Source: Acidobacteriota bacterium | GTDB lineage: Bacteria; Acidobacteriota; Terriglobia; Terriglobales; Acidobacteriaceae | Reading direction: 5' to 3' | Assembly: GCA_031296105.1 (NCBI GenBank) | Contig: JARLGJ010000012.1 | Span: forward strand, 1 to 64,000 | Length of the DNA stretch: 64,000 nucleotides | Shown here: positions 42,152 to 50,804 of the stretch, piece after piece | How the letters are laid out: each line of letters opens with the position of its first letter | Position numbering within the stretch: position 1 is the first letter of the stretch | Translations under genes and position numbers: made by a program | The notes under the pieces: generated by a model | What the model saw: only the letters and a program-made list of their open reading frames with translations | Database searches by the model: none | What the model was told of the DNA's origin: nothing

Positions 42152-43093
42152 GTGGGTAGCAGCCGTATTAGTTTTTCCATCTGCGTTCCAACCTTGAACG
42201 CCGCACGCGAGTGGCCGGCGTTCTCCGCCGCTCTGCGCGAGCAGACCGCCGAGCCCGACATGGTGCTCATCATCGATTCCTCTTCCGACGATGGCACCGC
42301 CGAACTTGCCGAAGACGATGGCTACAAGGTGCTGCGCATCGCGCGTTCGGACTTCCGCCACGGCGCCACCCGCCAGATCGCCGTCGATCAGACGCGCAGC
42401 GATCTGTTGGTCTTCCTCACGCAGGATGCCGTGCTGGCCTCGCCGCATTCCATCGAGCATCTGCTGCGCGCCTTCGACGATCCGGCGGTGGCCGCCGCCT
42501 ACGGACGCCAGCTTCCGCGCGCCGGCGCCGGAGCCATCGAGGCTCACGCGCGCCTCTTTAACTACCCGGACGAGTCCCATGTCTCGTCCCTCGAAGACGT
42601 CACCCAGAGGGGCTTCAAGACCATCTTCATTTCCAATTCGTTTGCCGCCTATCGCGTCAATCTGCTGCGCGCCGCCGGGGGCTTTCCCGCGGACGTCAAC
42701 TTTGGCGAGGACACCGTGGTAGCCGCCCTGCTCGTCCTCAGCCGCCTCAAGATCGCTTACGTCGCCGAGGCCCCGGTCTTCCATTCGCACCATTACAGTT
42801 GGCGCGACGAGTATCGCCGCTACCGCGACATTGGCGCCTTGCACACGCTGCACTCCTGGATGCTGGACCGCTTTGGCGGCGCTTCCGGCGAGGGAATGCG
42901 CTTTCTGCTGTCGCAGCTCCGCTTCCTCGCCCGTAGCGCTCCGGGGCAGATTCCCGCGGCGCTGCTCTCCACCGTCTGCAAGTATGCTGGCTACCAGGTG
43001 GGCCGCCGCCGCGAACTTCCTCCCGGCGCCGCCCGCGCCGAGTACATTCCTTTCGAGGTGCGCCAGCCAGAGGAAAAGACTCTGCGGCGCTAG
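42152..43093 (+). CDS. Glycosyltransferase family 2, rhamnosyltransferase-like
   Basis: The 313-residue protein has ISFSICVPTLNAAREW, IIDSSSDDGTAELA, FLTQDAVLASPHSIE (the DxD-equivalent region) and FGEDTVVAALLV. This set resembles rhamnosyltransferases of GT2, which fits the dTDP-rhamnose genes in the locus. The start at GTG 42152 lies 4 bases after a perfect AGGAGG (42142-42147); other in-frame GTG codons at 42134 and 42149 are less well placed. It is the last gene before a 362-base gap. Confidence 0.82.
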   Translation: MGSSRISFSICVPTLNAAREWPAFSAALREQTAEPDMVLIIDSSSDDGTAELAEDDGYKVLRIARSDFRHGATRQIAVDQTRSDLLVFLTQDAVLASPHSIEHLLRAFDDPAVAAAYGRQLPRAGAGAIEAHARLFNYPDESHVSSLEDVTQRGFKTIFISNSFAAYRVNLLRAAGGFPADVNFGEDTVVAALLVLSRLKIAYVAEAPVFHSHHYSWRDEYRRYRDIGALHTLHSWMLDRFGGASGEGMRFLLSQLRFLARSAPGQIPAALLSTVCKYAGYQVGRRRELPPGAARAEYIPFEVRQPEEKTLRR

Positions 43094-43281
43094 AGCGGTT
43101 CCCGAGTAACTATATCCGGTGTAAATCGTGCACAGCCATTGCTCCCTGATGGTCGCAACGGCCAATGGCCGGTGGCTTCGGGACACAGCAACTCGGGAAC
43201 CGCGCTGAGGCTGCCCAGGCAGGGCAAAGTGGCGCGGCGGCCTAAAAAATCTTGCGTTTTCACGATAGAAATCGCCTCCGT

Positions 43282-43311
43282 TTCACCGCGGACCATGAAG
43301 ACGGGTATAAT
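43282..43311 (+). promoter_or_regulatory. Predicted promoter of tatA
   Basis: TATAAT (43306-43311) is a perfect -10 box. TTCACC (43282-43287) is 18 bp upstream and matches four positions of TTGACA. The start would be near 43318, leaving a leader of about 138 bases. Confidence 0.6.
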
Positions 43312-43357
43312 GCTACGAGGGTTCGTGGAGTCTTCCTGTCGAAAGATAGGGTAGGCT

Positions 43358-43373
43358 TGTGAACAGTGTCACA
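43358..43373. promoter_or_regulatory. CRP/FNR-type palindrome TGTGA-N6-TCACA
   Basis: TGTGA (43358-43362) and TCACA (43369-43373) are separated by six bases; the inverted repeat extends to CTTGTGA/TCACAAG. It equals the E. coli CRP core. It lies about 40-55 bases downstream of the predicted tatA start site, where a bound protein would block transcription. Confidence 0.45.
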
Positions 43374-43455
43374 AGTGAGTGGTACGCGCTCCAGTTACCC
43401 TCATTAGCGTTACGCAAACGGAAGGGGCGTCGTGCGCGGCGCCGTTGGAGGTTTC

Positions 43456-43695
43456 ATGTTCGAAGGTCTTATGCAGCCGATGCACCTGCTCGTTATTCTC
43501 TTCATTGCACTGCTCGTGTTTGGCCCGAGCAAGCTCAGTGACCTGGGTAAGGGTCTGGGGCAGGGGATCAAGAATTTCAAGGACGCGGTGAACGACAAGG
43601 GCAACCAGCAGCAGGCTGCTGCGGCGCCTGCTCCGGCACCTGCGCCCGCGCCGGTCGTTGAGCCGGTGAAGAAGGACAACGCTCCGACCGCCTAA
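43456..43695 (+). CDS. tatA: Sec-independent protein translocase subunit TatA
   Basis: The 79-residue protein is the pore-forming component of the twin-arginine system. It has a short N-terminal membrane helix (MHLLVILFIALLVFGPSKL), the FGPSKLSDLGKGLGQGI hinge and amphipathic helix, and an Ala/Pro-rich C-terminus (APAPAPAPAPVV). The ATG at 43456 follows GGAGG; a GTG/ATG further upstream would prepend residues untypical of TatA. tatC is not in the window. A terminator follows at 43806. Confidence 0.92.
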   Translation: MFEGLMQPMHLLVILFIALLVFGPSKLSDLGKGLGQGIKNFKDAVNDKGNQQQAAAAPAPAPAPAPVVEPVKKDNAPTA

Positions 43696-43805
43696 GCTGT
43701 CGCCGCGGCCCAGGCCGCGTTCCGCGGGCAGTTTTATGTGGAAGCGCTCCGGGTGAGGTGCGCGGCCAGCCCGTAGAGCGTCCTGTAAAGCGAAAGATGA
43801 TGAAT

Positions 43806-43840
43806 GGCAGAAGGCCTTGTGCTTTCTGCCATTTTGTTTT
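43806..43840 (+). terminator. Terminator after tatA
   Basis: GGCAGAAGGC (43806-43815) pairs with GCTTTCTGCC (43821-43830) with one G-U pair, loop CTTGT, then ATTTTGTTTT. It lies 110 bases after the tatA stop and also just beyond the 3' end of the SGNH pseudogene on the other strand. Confidence 0.75.
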
Positions 43841-43884
43841 GCGCCGTCTCGCCTTCCGCGCGCTCCGCGTAGGCCTCTTGCCGT

Positions 43885-44853
43885 TTACCGCGCAAGCTCC
43901 GCCGCTTGCCCTTCGCGTAGGGATGGCGCGGCGGACGGTTTGCTCTCCCCGGCCAGCAGTGCCTCCAGGTGCCCGGCCAGCGCCGCTCCCACATGGCGCT
44001 CCCCGCATTCATTCAGGTGCACGATGTTCCAGTGCAGCGCTTGACGCCGCCGGGAGCATGGTCCTCCAAACACCGGATCGAGATCGAGGTAGGGGAATCC
44101 CGCGCGCGCAGCTTCCTCGCGCAGAACCCTGCCCACGTTGCGCCGGTAGCGGTTGGTCACCGCCTGCAACGTCAGAAAAGGGCTGAGGATGACGATGTGC
44201 GGGATGGGTTCTCCGCGCAGCCGTGTAAACAACTCCTACGCCTGACGGCGCACCTCGTTGAGGTTCACCACCGGCAGGCCGGCCGCGCACAGCAGCAAAT
44301 CCGTCCAGTACTTGGCAATCCGGCGGGGAGTGGGCCAGCGGCTGCGTCCTCCCTCCGGATGGTCGATCTCCGTGCTCACCCGGGTGCTCGACGTTGCGGC
44401 AAACGACGGCGCTGCTGATGAAAATGACGCGGCGTGTCGTGTCCAGGGTGAGCTGCTCGCGGCAGAACTGCTCAATGATGAGCTGCTCGATGCAGATTCT
44501 CTGGCCGGGCGGCGCCTGCTTATCAGGGCCCACAGACGGGACTTCAGGACGGCTTCGGTTTCATAGTGACCCAGTTGCAGCACCAGAATGTCCGGCCGCA
44601 CCGCGCGGCACTTCTCCAGGATCACATCGGCCCGGCGCAGAGAAACGTAGGGAAGAACCTCGCACTCGATCGCCGTCCGCGCGTGTTGTCGCTGTAACTC
44701 CTCGCAGGCGAGCCGCGGAAAGCCATGCTCAGGGCCGAAGGGATAGCCAACCGTGTGGCATCCGCCCACGAAGAGAAGACGGACGATCCGGGCCTCCCGG
44801 TAGCCCGGATTGGACTGGCCTGCGGCTTCGGAACTGGCGCGCGGAGAGATCAT
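43885..44853 (-). pseudogene. SGNH/GDSL-type hydrolase, inactivated
   Basis: Read on the minus strand the frame starts with RIVRLLFVGGCHTVGYPFGP (block I, Cys-His in place of the usual Asp-Ser), then DILVLQLGHYETEAVLKSRL (block II/III region). An in-frame TAG at 44238-44236 interrupts RRQA-stop-ELFTRLRGEP, after which HIVILSPFLTLQAVTNRYRR and a C-terminal LHWNIVHLNECGERHVG (the His of block V) continue in the same frame. Between about 44540 and 44360 the main frame turns into a Ser-only run while another frame reads ICIEQLIIEQFCREQLTL and RRVIFISSAVVCRNVEHPG, which points to two compensating frameshifts. A normal gene would be ~320 residues. It may have been an esterase acting on the exopolysaccharide. 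Confidence 0.7.
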
Positions 44854-44975
44854 GGGATGGAGGAAGTTTCGAGCAGATCAATCTTCTCTCCGGATCCGTG
44901 CGCGGGGAAGGGAATGTTGGCCTGGCGTGCCCGCGCGTGTCTCAGACTGATGCAGGAGCCTCCCGCAGATTCAAA

Positions 44976-45004
44976 TTGGAACGCTTTCCGCCTCCTGCTA
45001 GAAT
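44976..45004 (+). promoter_or_regulatory. Predicted promoter of rfbB-rfbA
   Basis: TTGGAA (44976-44981) and TAGAAT (44999-45004) are separated by exactly 17 bp. The start would be near 45011, leaving a ~55-base leader with AGGAGG at 45052-45057. This supports separate transcription of rfbB-rfbA. Confidence 0.6.
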
Positions 45005-45064
45005 GGCCCCATCGTTTCCTACCTTATGCCTGCGTTGCGCAGTTCCGGCTCAGGAGGCCACAAC

Positions 45065-46129
45065 TTGTCACGAACGATTCTGGTGACCGGCGGCGCTGGT
45101 TTCATCGGCTCCAACTTTGTCCTGCAGCGCGTCGCCGCCGGCGACCGCATCCTTAACCTGGACAAACTCACCTATGCCGGCAATCCCGGGAACCTCGCTG
45201 CGCTCAAGGACAACCCAGGCTACGTCTTCGTCCACGGCGGCATTGAGGATGAGGCGCTGCTCACCCGCCTGTTTGCCCAGCACAAGCCGGATGCGGTGGT
45301 GAACTTTGCCGCCGAAAGCCACGTGGACCGCTCCATCGTCAGCCCCGAGGAGTTCATCACGACCAACGTGGTGGGCACCTTCCGCCTGCTGCACGCGGCC
45401 CTGGCCTACTATCGCGGACTGGACGCCGCGGCACAGGCCCGTTTCCGCATCCATCACGTATCCACCGACGAGGTCTATGGCTCGCTGGGTCCGGATGATG
45501 CGGCCTTCACCGAGAGCAAGGCCTACGAGCCGAATAGTCCCTACTCGGCCAGCAAGGCGTCCAGCGATCACCTGGTCCGCGCTTATCAGCACACCTACGG
45601 CATGCCCACTCTGACCACGAATTGCTCTAACAACTACGGGCCGTACCAGTTTCCGGAGAAGCTGATTCCACTGGTCATCCTCAACGCGCTCAACGGCCGC
45701 CCCTTGCCCATCTACGGCGACGGCATGAACGTGCGCGACTGGCTCTACGTGGGCGATCACTGCGACGCCATTGCCCTGGTGCTGGAGAAGGGCGTGGTGG
45801 GCGAGACCTACAACATCGGCGGCGACAGCGAAATGGCCAACCTCGACGTGGTGCGCACCATCTGCTCCATCATGGACGAGCTGCACCCCGCGGGCGCGCC
45901 GCACACGCAGCTCATCACCTACGTGAAGGATCGCCCCGGCCACGACCGCCGCTACGCCGTGGATACCGCGCGCATCAAGCGCGAACTGGGCTGGCGGCCG
46001 CGCGAGAGCTTCGCCAGCGGCATCCGCCGCACCGTCGAGTGGTATCTTGGCAATCCCGCCTGGGTCGCCGAGGTCACCAGCGGCGAGTACCGCAAATGGA
46101 TCAGCACCAATTACGAGACGAGGGGATAG
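45065..46129 (+). CDS. rfbB: dTDP-glucose 4,6-dehydratase
   Basis: The second enzyme of dTDP-L-rhamnose synthesis, an NAD-dependent extended short-chain dehydrogenase. The 354-residue protein shows [39 protein letters not shown] (catalytic Thr-Asp-Glu), [10 protein letters not shown] (Tyr-x3-Lys) and [17 protein letters not shown]. The start is TTG 45065, 7 bases after AGGAGG; an ATG at 45026 would start only ~15 bases into the predicted transcript without a ribosome-binding site. rfbA follows after 2 bases. Confidence 0.95.
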   Translation: MSRTILVTGGAGFIGSNFVLQRVAAGDRILNLDKLTYAGNPGNLAALKDNPGYVFVHGGIEDEALLTRLFAQHKPDAVVNFAAESHVDRSIVSPEEFITTNVVGTFRLLHAALAYYRGLDAAAQARFRIHHVSTDEVYGSLGPDDAAFTESKAYEPNSPYSASKASSDHLVRAYQHTYGMPTLTTNCSNNYGPYQFPEKLIPLVILNALNGRPLPIYGDGMNVRDWLYVGDHCDAIALVLEKGVVGETYNIGGDSEMANLDVVRTICSIMDELHPAGAPHTQLITYVKDRPGHDRRYAVDTARIKRELGWRPRESFASGIRRTVEWYLGNPAWVAEVTSGEYRKWISTNYETRG

Positions 46130-46131
46130 CG

Positions 46132-46998
46132 ATGAAAGGCATCATTCTCGCAGGAGGCTCCGGCACCCGTCTGTATCCGGCCACCCTGGCCATCAGCAAA
46201 CAGTTGATCCCGGTGTACGACAAGCCGATGATCTACTATCCGCTGACCACTCTGATGTTGTCCGGCATTCGCGACATCCTCATCATCTCCACTCCCACCG
46301 AGCTGCCGCGCTTTGAGCAACTGCTGGGCACGGGCTCGCAGTGGGGCATCCATCTGAGCTATGCCGCGCAGCCCAAGCCCGAAGGACTGGCGCAGGCCTT
46401 CCTCATCGGGGAAAAGTTCATCGCCGGTGCGCCTTGCGCCCTGGTGCTGGGTGACAACATCTTCTACGGCCAGGACATGTCGCGCCTGTTGCAAAGCGCG
46501 GCCCAGCAGGAGAAGGGCGCCACCGTCTTCGCCTATCGCGTCACCAACCCCAGCGACTACGGCGTGGTCGAATTCGATGCCGCCGGCAAGGCGATCAGCG
46601 TCGAGGAGAAGCCCTCCGCGCCGCGCTCCAACTTCGCCGTCACCGGACTCTACTACTACGATTCGCAGGTCGTCGCCCTGGCGCGCGCCCTCAAGCCTTC
46701 CAAGCGCGGCGAACTCGAGATCACCGACCTCAACCGCCTTTATCTCGAAAAGGGCCAGCTCAACGTGATCACCTTCAGCCGCGGCACCGCTTGGCTGGAC
46801 ACAGGCACGCACGACTCCATGCTGGAGGCGTCGAGCTTCATCGCAACTTTGGAAAAGCGCCAGGGACTCAAGATCGCGGCTCCGGAAGAAGTGGCCTTCC
46901 GCATGAAATTTATCGGCCGCGAGCAACTGGAGAAACTCGCGCAGCCCCTTGTCAAAAGCGGCTACGGCACGTATCTGCTGCGCCTGCTCGACGAGTAA
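46132..46998 (+). CDS. rfbA: Glucose-1-phosphate thymidylyltransferase
   Basis: The first enzyme of the dTDP-L-rhamnose pathway, joining glucose-1-phosphate and dTTP. The 288-residue protein has [38 protein letters not shown] (short-form: [14 protein letters not shown]), [27 protein letters not shown] and [17 protein letters not shown] 46132 lies two bases after the rfbB stop. With rfbB it forms a two-gene unit apart from rfbC-rfbD. Confidence 0.95.
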   Translation: MKGIILAGGSGTRLYPATLAISKQLIPVYDKPMIYYPLTTLMLSGIRDILIISTPTELPRFEQLLGTGSQWGIHLSYAAQPKPEGLAQAFLIGEKFIAGAPCALVLGDNIFYGQDMSRLLQSAAQQEKGATVFAYRVTNPSDYGVVEFDAAGKAISVEEKPSAPRSNFAVTGLYYYDSQVVALARALKPSKRGELEITDLNRLYLEKGQLNVITFSRGTAWLDTGTHDSMLEASSFIATLEKRQGLKIAAPEEVAFRMKFIGREQLEKLAQPLVKSGYGTYLLRLLDE

Positions 46999-47105
46999 AC
47001 CGCGGGGCTCCAGAGGCGCGAATTACGAAGTACGATTGACGAAGCAACAGGTGAGTCTCACAGGGCATTTGTTGTAAGGATGGTGGAGGTGAAAAGGCTC
47101 GGTGC

Positions 47106-47138
47106 CCCATTCAAGTCCCTCTGTTGGACTTGAGTGGG
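47106..47138. repeat. REP-like 13-bp inverted repeat
   Basis: CCCATTCAAGTCC (47106-47118) pairs with GGACTTGAGTGGG (47126-47138), one G-U pair, loop CTCTGTT. There is no T-run. It lies between the ends of the convergent rfbA and MFS genes. Confidence 0.65.
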
Positions 47139-47210
47139 AAAGCTGGGTGCTTCATTCTGGCCGTTTTTGCCAGGGTGGGGAAGTGGACTTGGTTCGTGTT
47201 CTTGATCTTT

Positions 47211-47248
47211 CCTCCGAAACGTCCGAAACCTCCAGACCTCCGAAATCA
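47211..47248 (-). repeat. Degenerate 9-bp tandem repeat after MFS stop
   Basis: On the minus strand, about 10 bases after the MFS TAG, come GATTTCGG, AGGTCTGG, AGGTTTCGG, ACGTTTCGG and AGG. AGGTTTCGG and ACGTTTCGG match units in the repeat after scpA, in the same orientation relative to the gene. Confidence 0.75.
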
Positions 47249-47258
47249 TCTGCCTCCC

Positions 47259-48488
47259 CTACAGTGCGCTTACCTTGCGTTGTGCCAGCAAAAAGTACAC
47301 CGCCACCAGCACCAGCGCCGCGCCGTTGCCGGCCAGCACCAGAGGTGCGCCGAGCATGGGCACCAGCCAGCCCGTGGCCAGGTTGCCCATTGGCGCTCCG
47401 CCGCGGAAGGCGAAGTTGTAAATGCTCATCACCCGGCCGCGCATCTCGTCGGTGGTGGTCATCTGCACTACCGAGGTCACGTTGGCGAAGGCCGCCATCA
47501 TGAACGTGCCCACCAGCAGCAGCATGAATCCGCTCAGGTGAGGCCGCCGCGCCAGGGCAAAGCCCGCTATCGCCAGTCCCAGGAAGATCAGCATCAGCAG
47601 CGCGGTGCGTCCGCGGCGGTGAATGTTGCCCAGGGCCGCCACAATCAAAGAGCCGCAGATTGAGCCCACGCCCATCATCGCCAGCAGGAAGCCATACGTC
47701 TCCGGTCCGCGATGGAAGATGTCCTTCACGTACACCGGCAGGTAAGTGCGCAGCGGCATGGAGAGGAACGTCATGGCGAAGGCCAGCGCCACCAACGCGC
47801 CCATGGCCGATTGCCGACGCACAAAGCTCAAGCCTTCCTTCAGGCTATGCAGAATCGATGTGGGCGCGGATGAGGGCAGGAAGACGGTGGAAACTCCAGA
47901 GAGCGCCACCACGGGACCGAGGAACGACAGGGCGTTCAGCCCGAAGCACCAGGTCTCACCAAGGTGGGCCAGCGCCTGCCCGGCCAGTGCCGGACCAATG
48001 GTCACCGCCAGGTTGAACTGGATGGAGTTCAGCGCGATGGCGTTGGGAATGTCCTCGCGGTCCACCAGAGTGGGCACCAGCGCCTGGTAGGCCGGTCCGC
48101 CAAACGCCTGCGCCAGCCCGGAGACGAACGAAAGGCACAGAATTTCCCACACCTGCACCCGCCCGGTGGCCACCAGAATGGTGAGCAGGACGGCGTCGGC
48201 CATTTGCACGTATTGCGAAACCAGCAGAACGCGCTGCCGCTGCGCGCGGTCCGCCACCACGCCGCCGATCAGGGTAAACAGAAAGATGGGCAGTCCGCCC
48301 AGGAACTGATCGAGCGCCAGCAGTGTCGCCGAGTGGCTCAGACGGTAGATCAGCCATCCCTGCGCGACGATCTGCATCCAGGTGCCGATGCTGGACGTGC
48401 AGGCGCCAAACCACACGCGCCGGAAGTCGCGAGATTCAAATGCTTTGAAAACTTTGCGAAAGGTTTGCATCCGCTCCGGCCGGTCCAT
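47259..48488 (-). CDS. MFS efflux transporter (EntS/DHA3-like)
   Basis: The 409-residue protein has twelve predicted membrane segments. The N-terminal SRDFRRVWFGACTSSIGTWMQ, the loop GGVVADRAQRQRVLLVSQ (motif A-like DRxxRRxxL) and PTLVDREDIPNAIALNSIQFNLA are typical of the MFS group that includes EntS and other proton-driven exporters. Substrate unknown. ATG 48488 is used; an ATG at 48470 (MQTFRKVFKAFESRDF) is equally possible. It is divergent from asnA. Confidence 0.85.
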   Translation of the reverse strand: MDRPERMQTFRKVFKAFESRDFRRVWFGACTSSIGTWMQIVAQGWLIYRLSHSATLLALDQFLGGLPIFLFTLIGGVVADRAQRQRVLLVSQYVQMADAVLLTILVATGRVQVWEILCLSFVSGLAQAFGGPAYQALVPTLVDREDIPNAIALNSIQFNLAVTIGPALAGQALAHLGETWCFGLNALSFLGPVVALSGVSTVFLPSSAPTSILHSLKEGLSFVRRQSAMGALVALAFAMTFLSMPLRTYLPVYVKDIFHRGPETYGFLLAMMGVGSICGSLIVAALGNIHRRGRTALLMLIFLGLAIAGFALARRPHLSGFMLLLVGTFMMAAFANVTSVVQMTTTDEMRGRVMSIYNFAFRGGAPMGNLATGWLVPMLGAPLVLAGNGAALVLVAVYFLLAQRKVSAL

Positions 48489-48683
48489 TGCCCCGGCTTG
48501 GTTCCTCTATCTTCGCATGGCCGGGGGCGGGAGGGCGAAACCGCATCCCTGGCCCACCCGGCACACGCTCCCGTGACCGCCGATACAGACAGCTTTCCCG
48601 GCGCCGTGTTCTTGTGTCTGCCGCGAAACATATCGCGTCAACCGTGATTTGCGCCTCTGACGGCATTCCACAAGGAGAACGTT

Positions 48684-49826
48684 ATGGCGACAACACTTGC
48701 GGACAAGCGTGCGGATCTTGCCGGACCCGGAATTGGCAATTACACCGACATCGATCGCATCCTGCCCAACGATTACCACCCTTTGCTCAATCCCCGCGAC
48801 ACCCAGAAGGCTCTCTTCGCCGTCAAGCGTTACATCGAGGAGAACCTCTGCCGCGAGCTCAACCTCATCATGACCGCCGTCCCGCTCATCGTGGACTGCG
48901 CCAGCGGCGTCAATGATTTCCTCGACCGCGACGGCTCGCGCACGCCCATCCAGTTCCACATCGCCAACGACCGCGGCGAGCACCCCATCGATGCCCAGAT
49001 CGTGCAGGCCGCCACCAAGTGGAAGAGGATGGCCCTCAAACAGTTCGACTGCCATCCCGACGAGGGCATCTGCACTGACATGCGCGCCGTCCGCAAGGAC
49101 TACTTCCTCGACCACGACCACAGTTGCTACGTCGATCAGTGGGACTGGGAGCGCGTCATCCGTCCCCGTGAGCGCAACCTCGACTTCCTCAAGATGATCG
49201 TGCACGGCATCTGGAAGGTCATCGTCGGCGCCGAACGCTTTGCCCAGGAGCGCTTTCCCGCCTTGCGCGACGCGCGCTACCCAAACCTGCCGGAAAACAT
49301 TCACTTCCTCCACGCCGAAGAACTTTTAGAGATGTATCCCGACCTGCCGCGCAAGCAGCGCGAGACGGCCATCCTGCAAAAGTATCCCGCGGTCTTTATC
49401 GCCGGCATCGGCTGGCCGCTCAAGGACGGCTACCCGCACGAGATGCGCGCCGCCGACTACGACGACTGGGTCACGCCCACGCGCCTGCCCAGTGGCGAGG
49501 AAGGCCACGGCCTCAACGGAGACATCCTTGTCTGGAATCCCGTCACCCACCGCCGTCATGAGCTGTCTTCCATGGGCATCCGCGTCACTGCCGATACCCT
49601 CCGCCAGCAACTCGCCATGTCGCACCAGCTCGACTTCCTCGAATTCCCCTACCACAAGGCCATCGTCAACGGAGAGATTCCGCTATCCATCGGCGGCGGC
49701 ATCGGGCAGTCGCGGACGATGATGCTGCTGCTGCGCAAGGCGCACCTCGGCGAGGTGACGGTCAGCGTCTGGCCGCAGATACTCAAAGAGATCGGTGCCC
49801 GCCACAACATACACGTGCTGGAATAA
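48684..49826 (+). CDS. asnA: Aspartate-ammonia ligase (asparagine synthetase A)
   Basis: This class II synthetase-like enzyme makes asparagine from aspartate, ammonia and ATP. The 380-residue protein is about 50 residues longer than the E. coli enzyme. Conserved features are LNLIMTAVPLIVDCASGVND, VQAATKWKRMAL, GICTDMRAVRKD, DHSCYVDQWDWE and C-terminal SIGGGIGQSRTMMLLLRKAHLGE. ATG 48684 follows AAGGAGAACGTT. It stands alone, with a terminator at 49879. Confidence 0.93.
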   Translation: MATTLADKRADLAGPGIGNYTDIDRILPNDYHPLLNPRDTQKALFAVKRYIEENLCRELNLIMTAVPLIVDCASGVNDFLDRDGSRTPIQFHIANDRGEHPIDAQIVQAATKWKRMALKQFDCHPDEGICTDMRAVRKDYFLDHDHSCYVDQWDWERVIRPRERNLDFLKMIVHGIWKVIVGAERFAQERFPALRDARYPNLPENIHFLHAEELLEMYPDLPRKQRETAILQKYPAVFIAGIGWPLKDGYPHEMRAADYDDWVTPTRLPSGEEGHGLNGDILVWNPVTHRRHELSSMGIRVTADTLRQQLAMSHQLDFLEFPYHKAIVNGEIPLSIGGGIGQSRTMMLLLRKAHLGEVTVSVWPQILKEIGARHNIHVLE

Positions 49827-49878
49827 AACGCGCCGGATGCGGAGGCATCCGCAAACGTCCTCATGTTGCTCCAGCACT

Positions 49879-49911
49879 GGGCGGAACCCAATCCTGGGCT
49901 CCGCCCTTTTT
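49879..49911 (+). terminator. Terminator after asnA
   Basis: GGGCGGAACCCA (49879-49890) pairs with TGGGCTCCGCCC (49895-49906) with one mismatch, loop ATCC, then TTTTTG. It lies 52 bases past the asnA stop. Confidence 0.7.
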
Positions 49912-49986
49912 GCGGCTCTACGTGCCTCGCCGCTCTGACGCGTCTTTGCTGTATGCTCAAAAGAAGGCCGTAAAGGGGGCCGCGCC

Positions 49987-50784
49987 ATGAGCGTTCGCAT
50001 GATCTCGACCACCGGCGTCCATGAATGGGTGGATGGCCAGGTGCGTCCCGTCGATGACTTTCTGGTGCGCGAGGAGCCGCTGGAGATTCGCATTGGCATG
50101 CGTCCCATCTCGGTCACCATGCGCACTCCCGGACACGACCGCGAGCTTGCAGCCGGCTTCCTCTTCACCGAAGGCATCCTCTCCTGCGGCGCGCAAATCG
50201 CCGCCATCGAGGAGGTCGCCAAGGGCAATCGCGTCACCGTCACCCTGTCCGAGGGCGAAACGGTGGACGAAGAATCCACGCAGCGCAACTTCTACACCAC
50301 GTCGAGCTGCGGCGTCTGCGGCAAGGCCACGCTCAACGCGGTGCACGTGCGCGGCATCAAGCGCGTCGCCGAGGGACAGCGGCTCGCATCGCCCCTGCTC
50401 TTTGACTTTGCCGATCGTCTGCGCCAGGGACAGGCGGTCTTCGAGCGCACCGGCGCATTGCACGGCGCGGCGCTCTTCCGCGCCAACGGCGAACTGCTCG
50501 TTCTGCGCGAGGACGTGGGCCGCCACAACGCGGTGGACAAGGTCATCGGCTGGGCACTGCTCAACAACCTCACTCCGCTCTCCGATTGCGTACTCATGGT
50601 CAGCGGCCGCGGCGGCTTTGAGATTGTGCAGAAGGCCGTGGTCGCCGGCATTCCCATCCTCGCCTCGGTCTCCGCTCCCTCGGATCTCGCCGTCAAACTC
50701 GCGCGCGAGTTCGGCATGACCCTGGCGGGCTTTGTCCGCGGCCAGCGCTTCGTCATCTACTCCGGCGCCGAGCGCCTGCAATAG
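49987..50784 (+). CDS. fdhD: Formate dehydrogenase accessory sulfurtransferase FdhD
   Basis: FdhD moves sulfur from a cysteine desulfurase to the molybdenum cofactor of formate dehydrogenase. The 265-residue protein has the persulfide-carrying SSCGVCG (Cys108, Cys111), GHDRELAAGFLFTEGIL, TGALHGAALF and REDVGRHNAVDKVIGWAL. No formate dehydrogenase gene is in the window, so its client lies elsewhere. ATG 49987 begins SVRMISTTGVHEW. It converges with the lacI-type gene 20 bases downstream. Confidence 0.93.
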   Translation: MSVRMISTTGVHEWVDGQVRPVDDFLVREEPLEIRIGMRPISVTMRTPGHDRELAAGFLFTEGILSCGAQIAAIEEVAKGNRVTVTLSEGETVDEESTQRNFYTTSSCGVCGKATLNAVHVRGIKRVAEGQRLASPLLFDFADRLRQGQAVFERTGALHGAALFRANGELLVLREDVGRHNAVDKVIGWALLNNLTPLSDCVLMVSGRGGFEIVQKAVVAGIPILASVSAPSDLAVKLAREFGMTLAGFVRGQRFVIYSGAERLQ

Positions 50785-50804
50785 TTTTTTGAATTGATTT
50801 TTTC

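Larger units (their letters stand above)
43094..43455. other. Intergenic region upstream of tatA
   Basis: No gene is seen in these 362 bases. The second half holds a strong promoter (43282-43311) and a CRP-like palindrome (43358-43373). The first half (43094-43250) shows only a GGTTCCCGAG/CTCGGGAACC inverted pair (near 43097 and 43192) that could pair over 100 bases. Confidence 0.5.

Noticed and set aside
43885-44853. Two separate small genes in place of one pseudogene
   Set aside because: Both parts are in the same frame, separated only by a TAG, and each carries a different part of one SGNH hydrolase fold.
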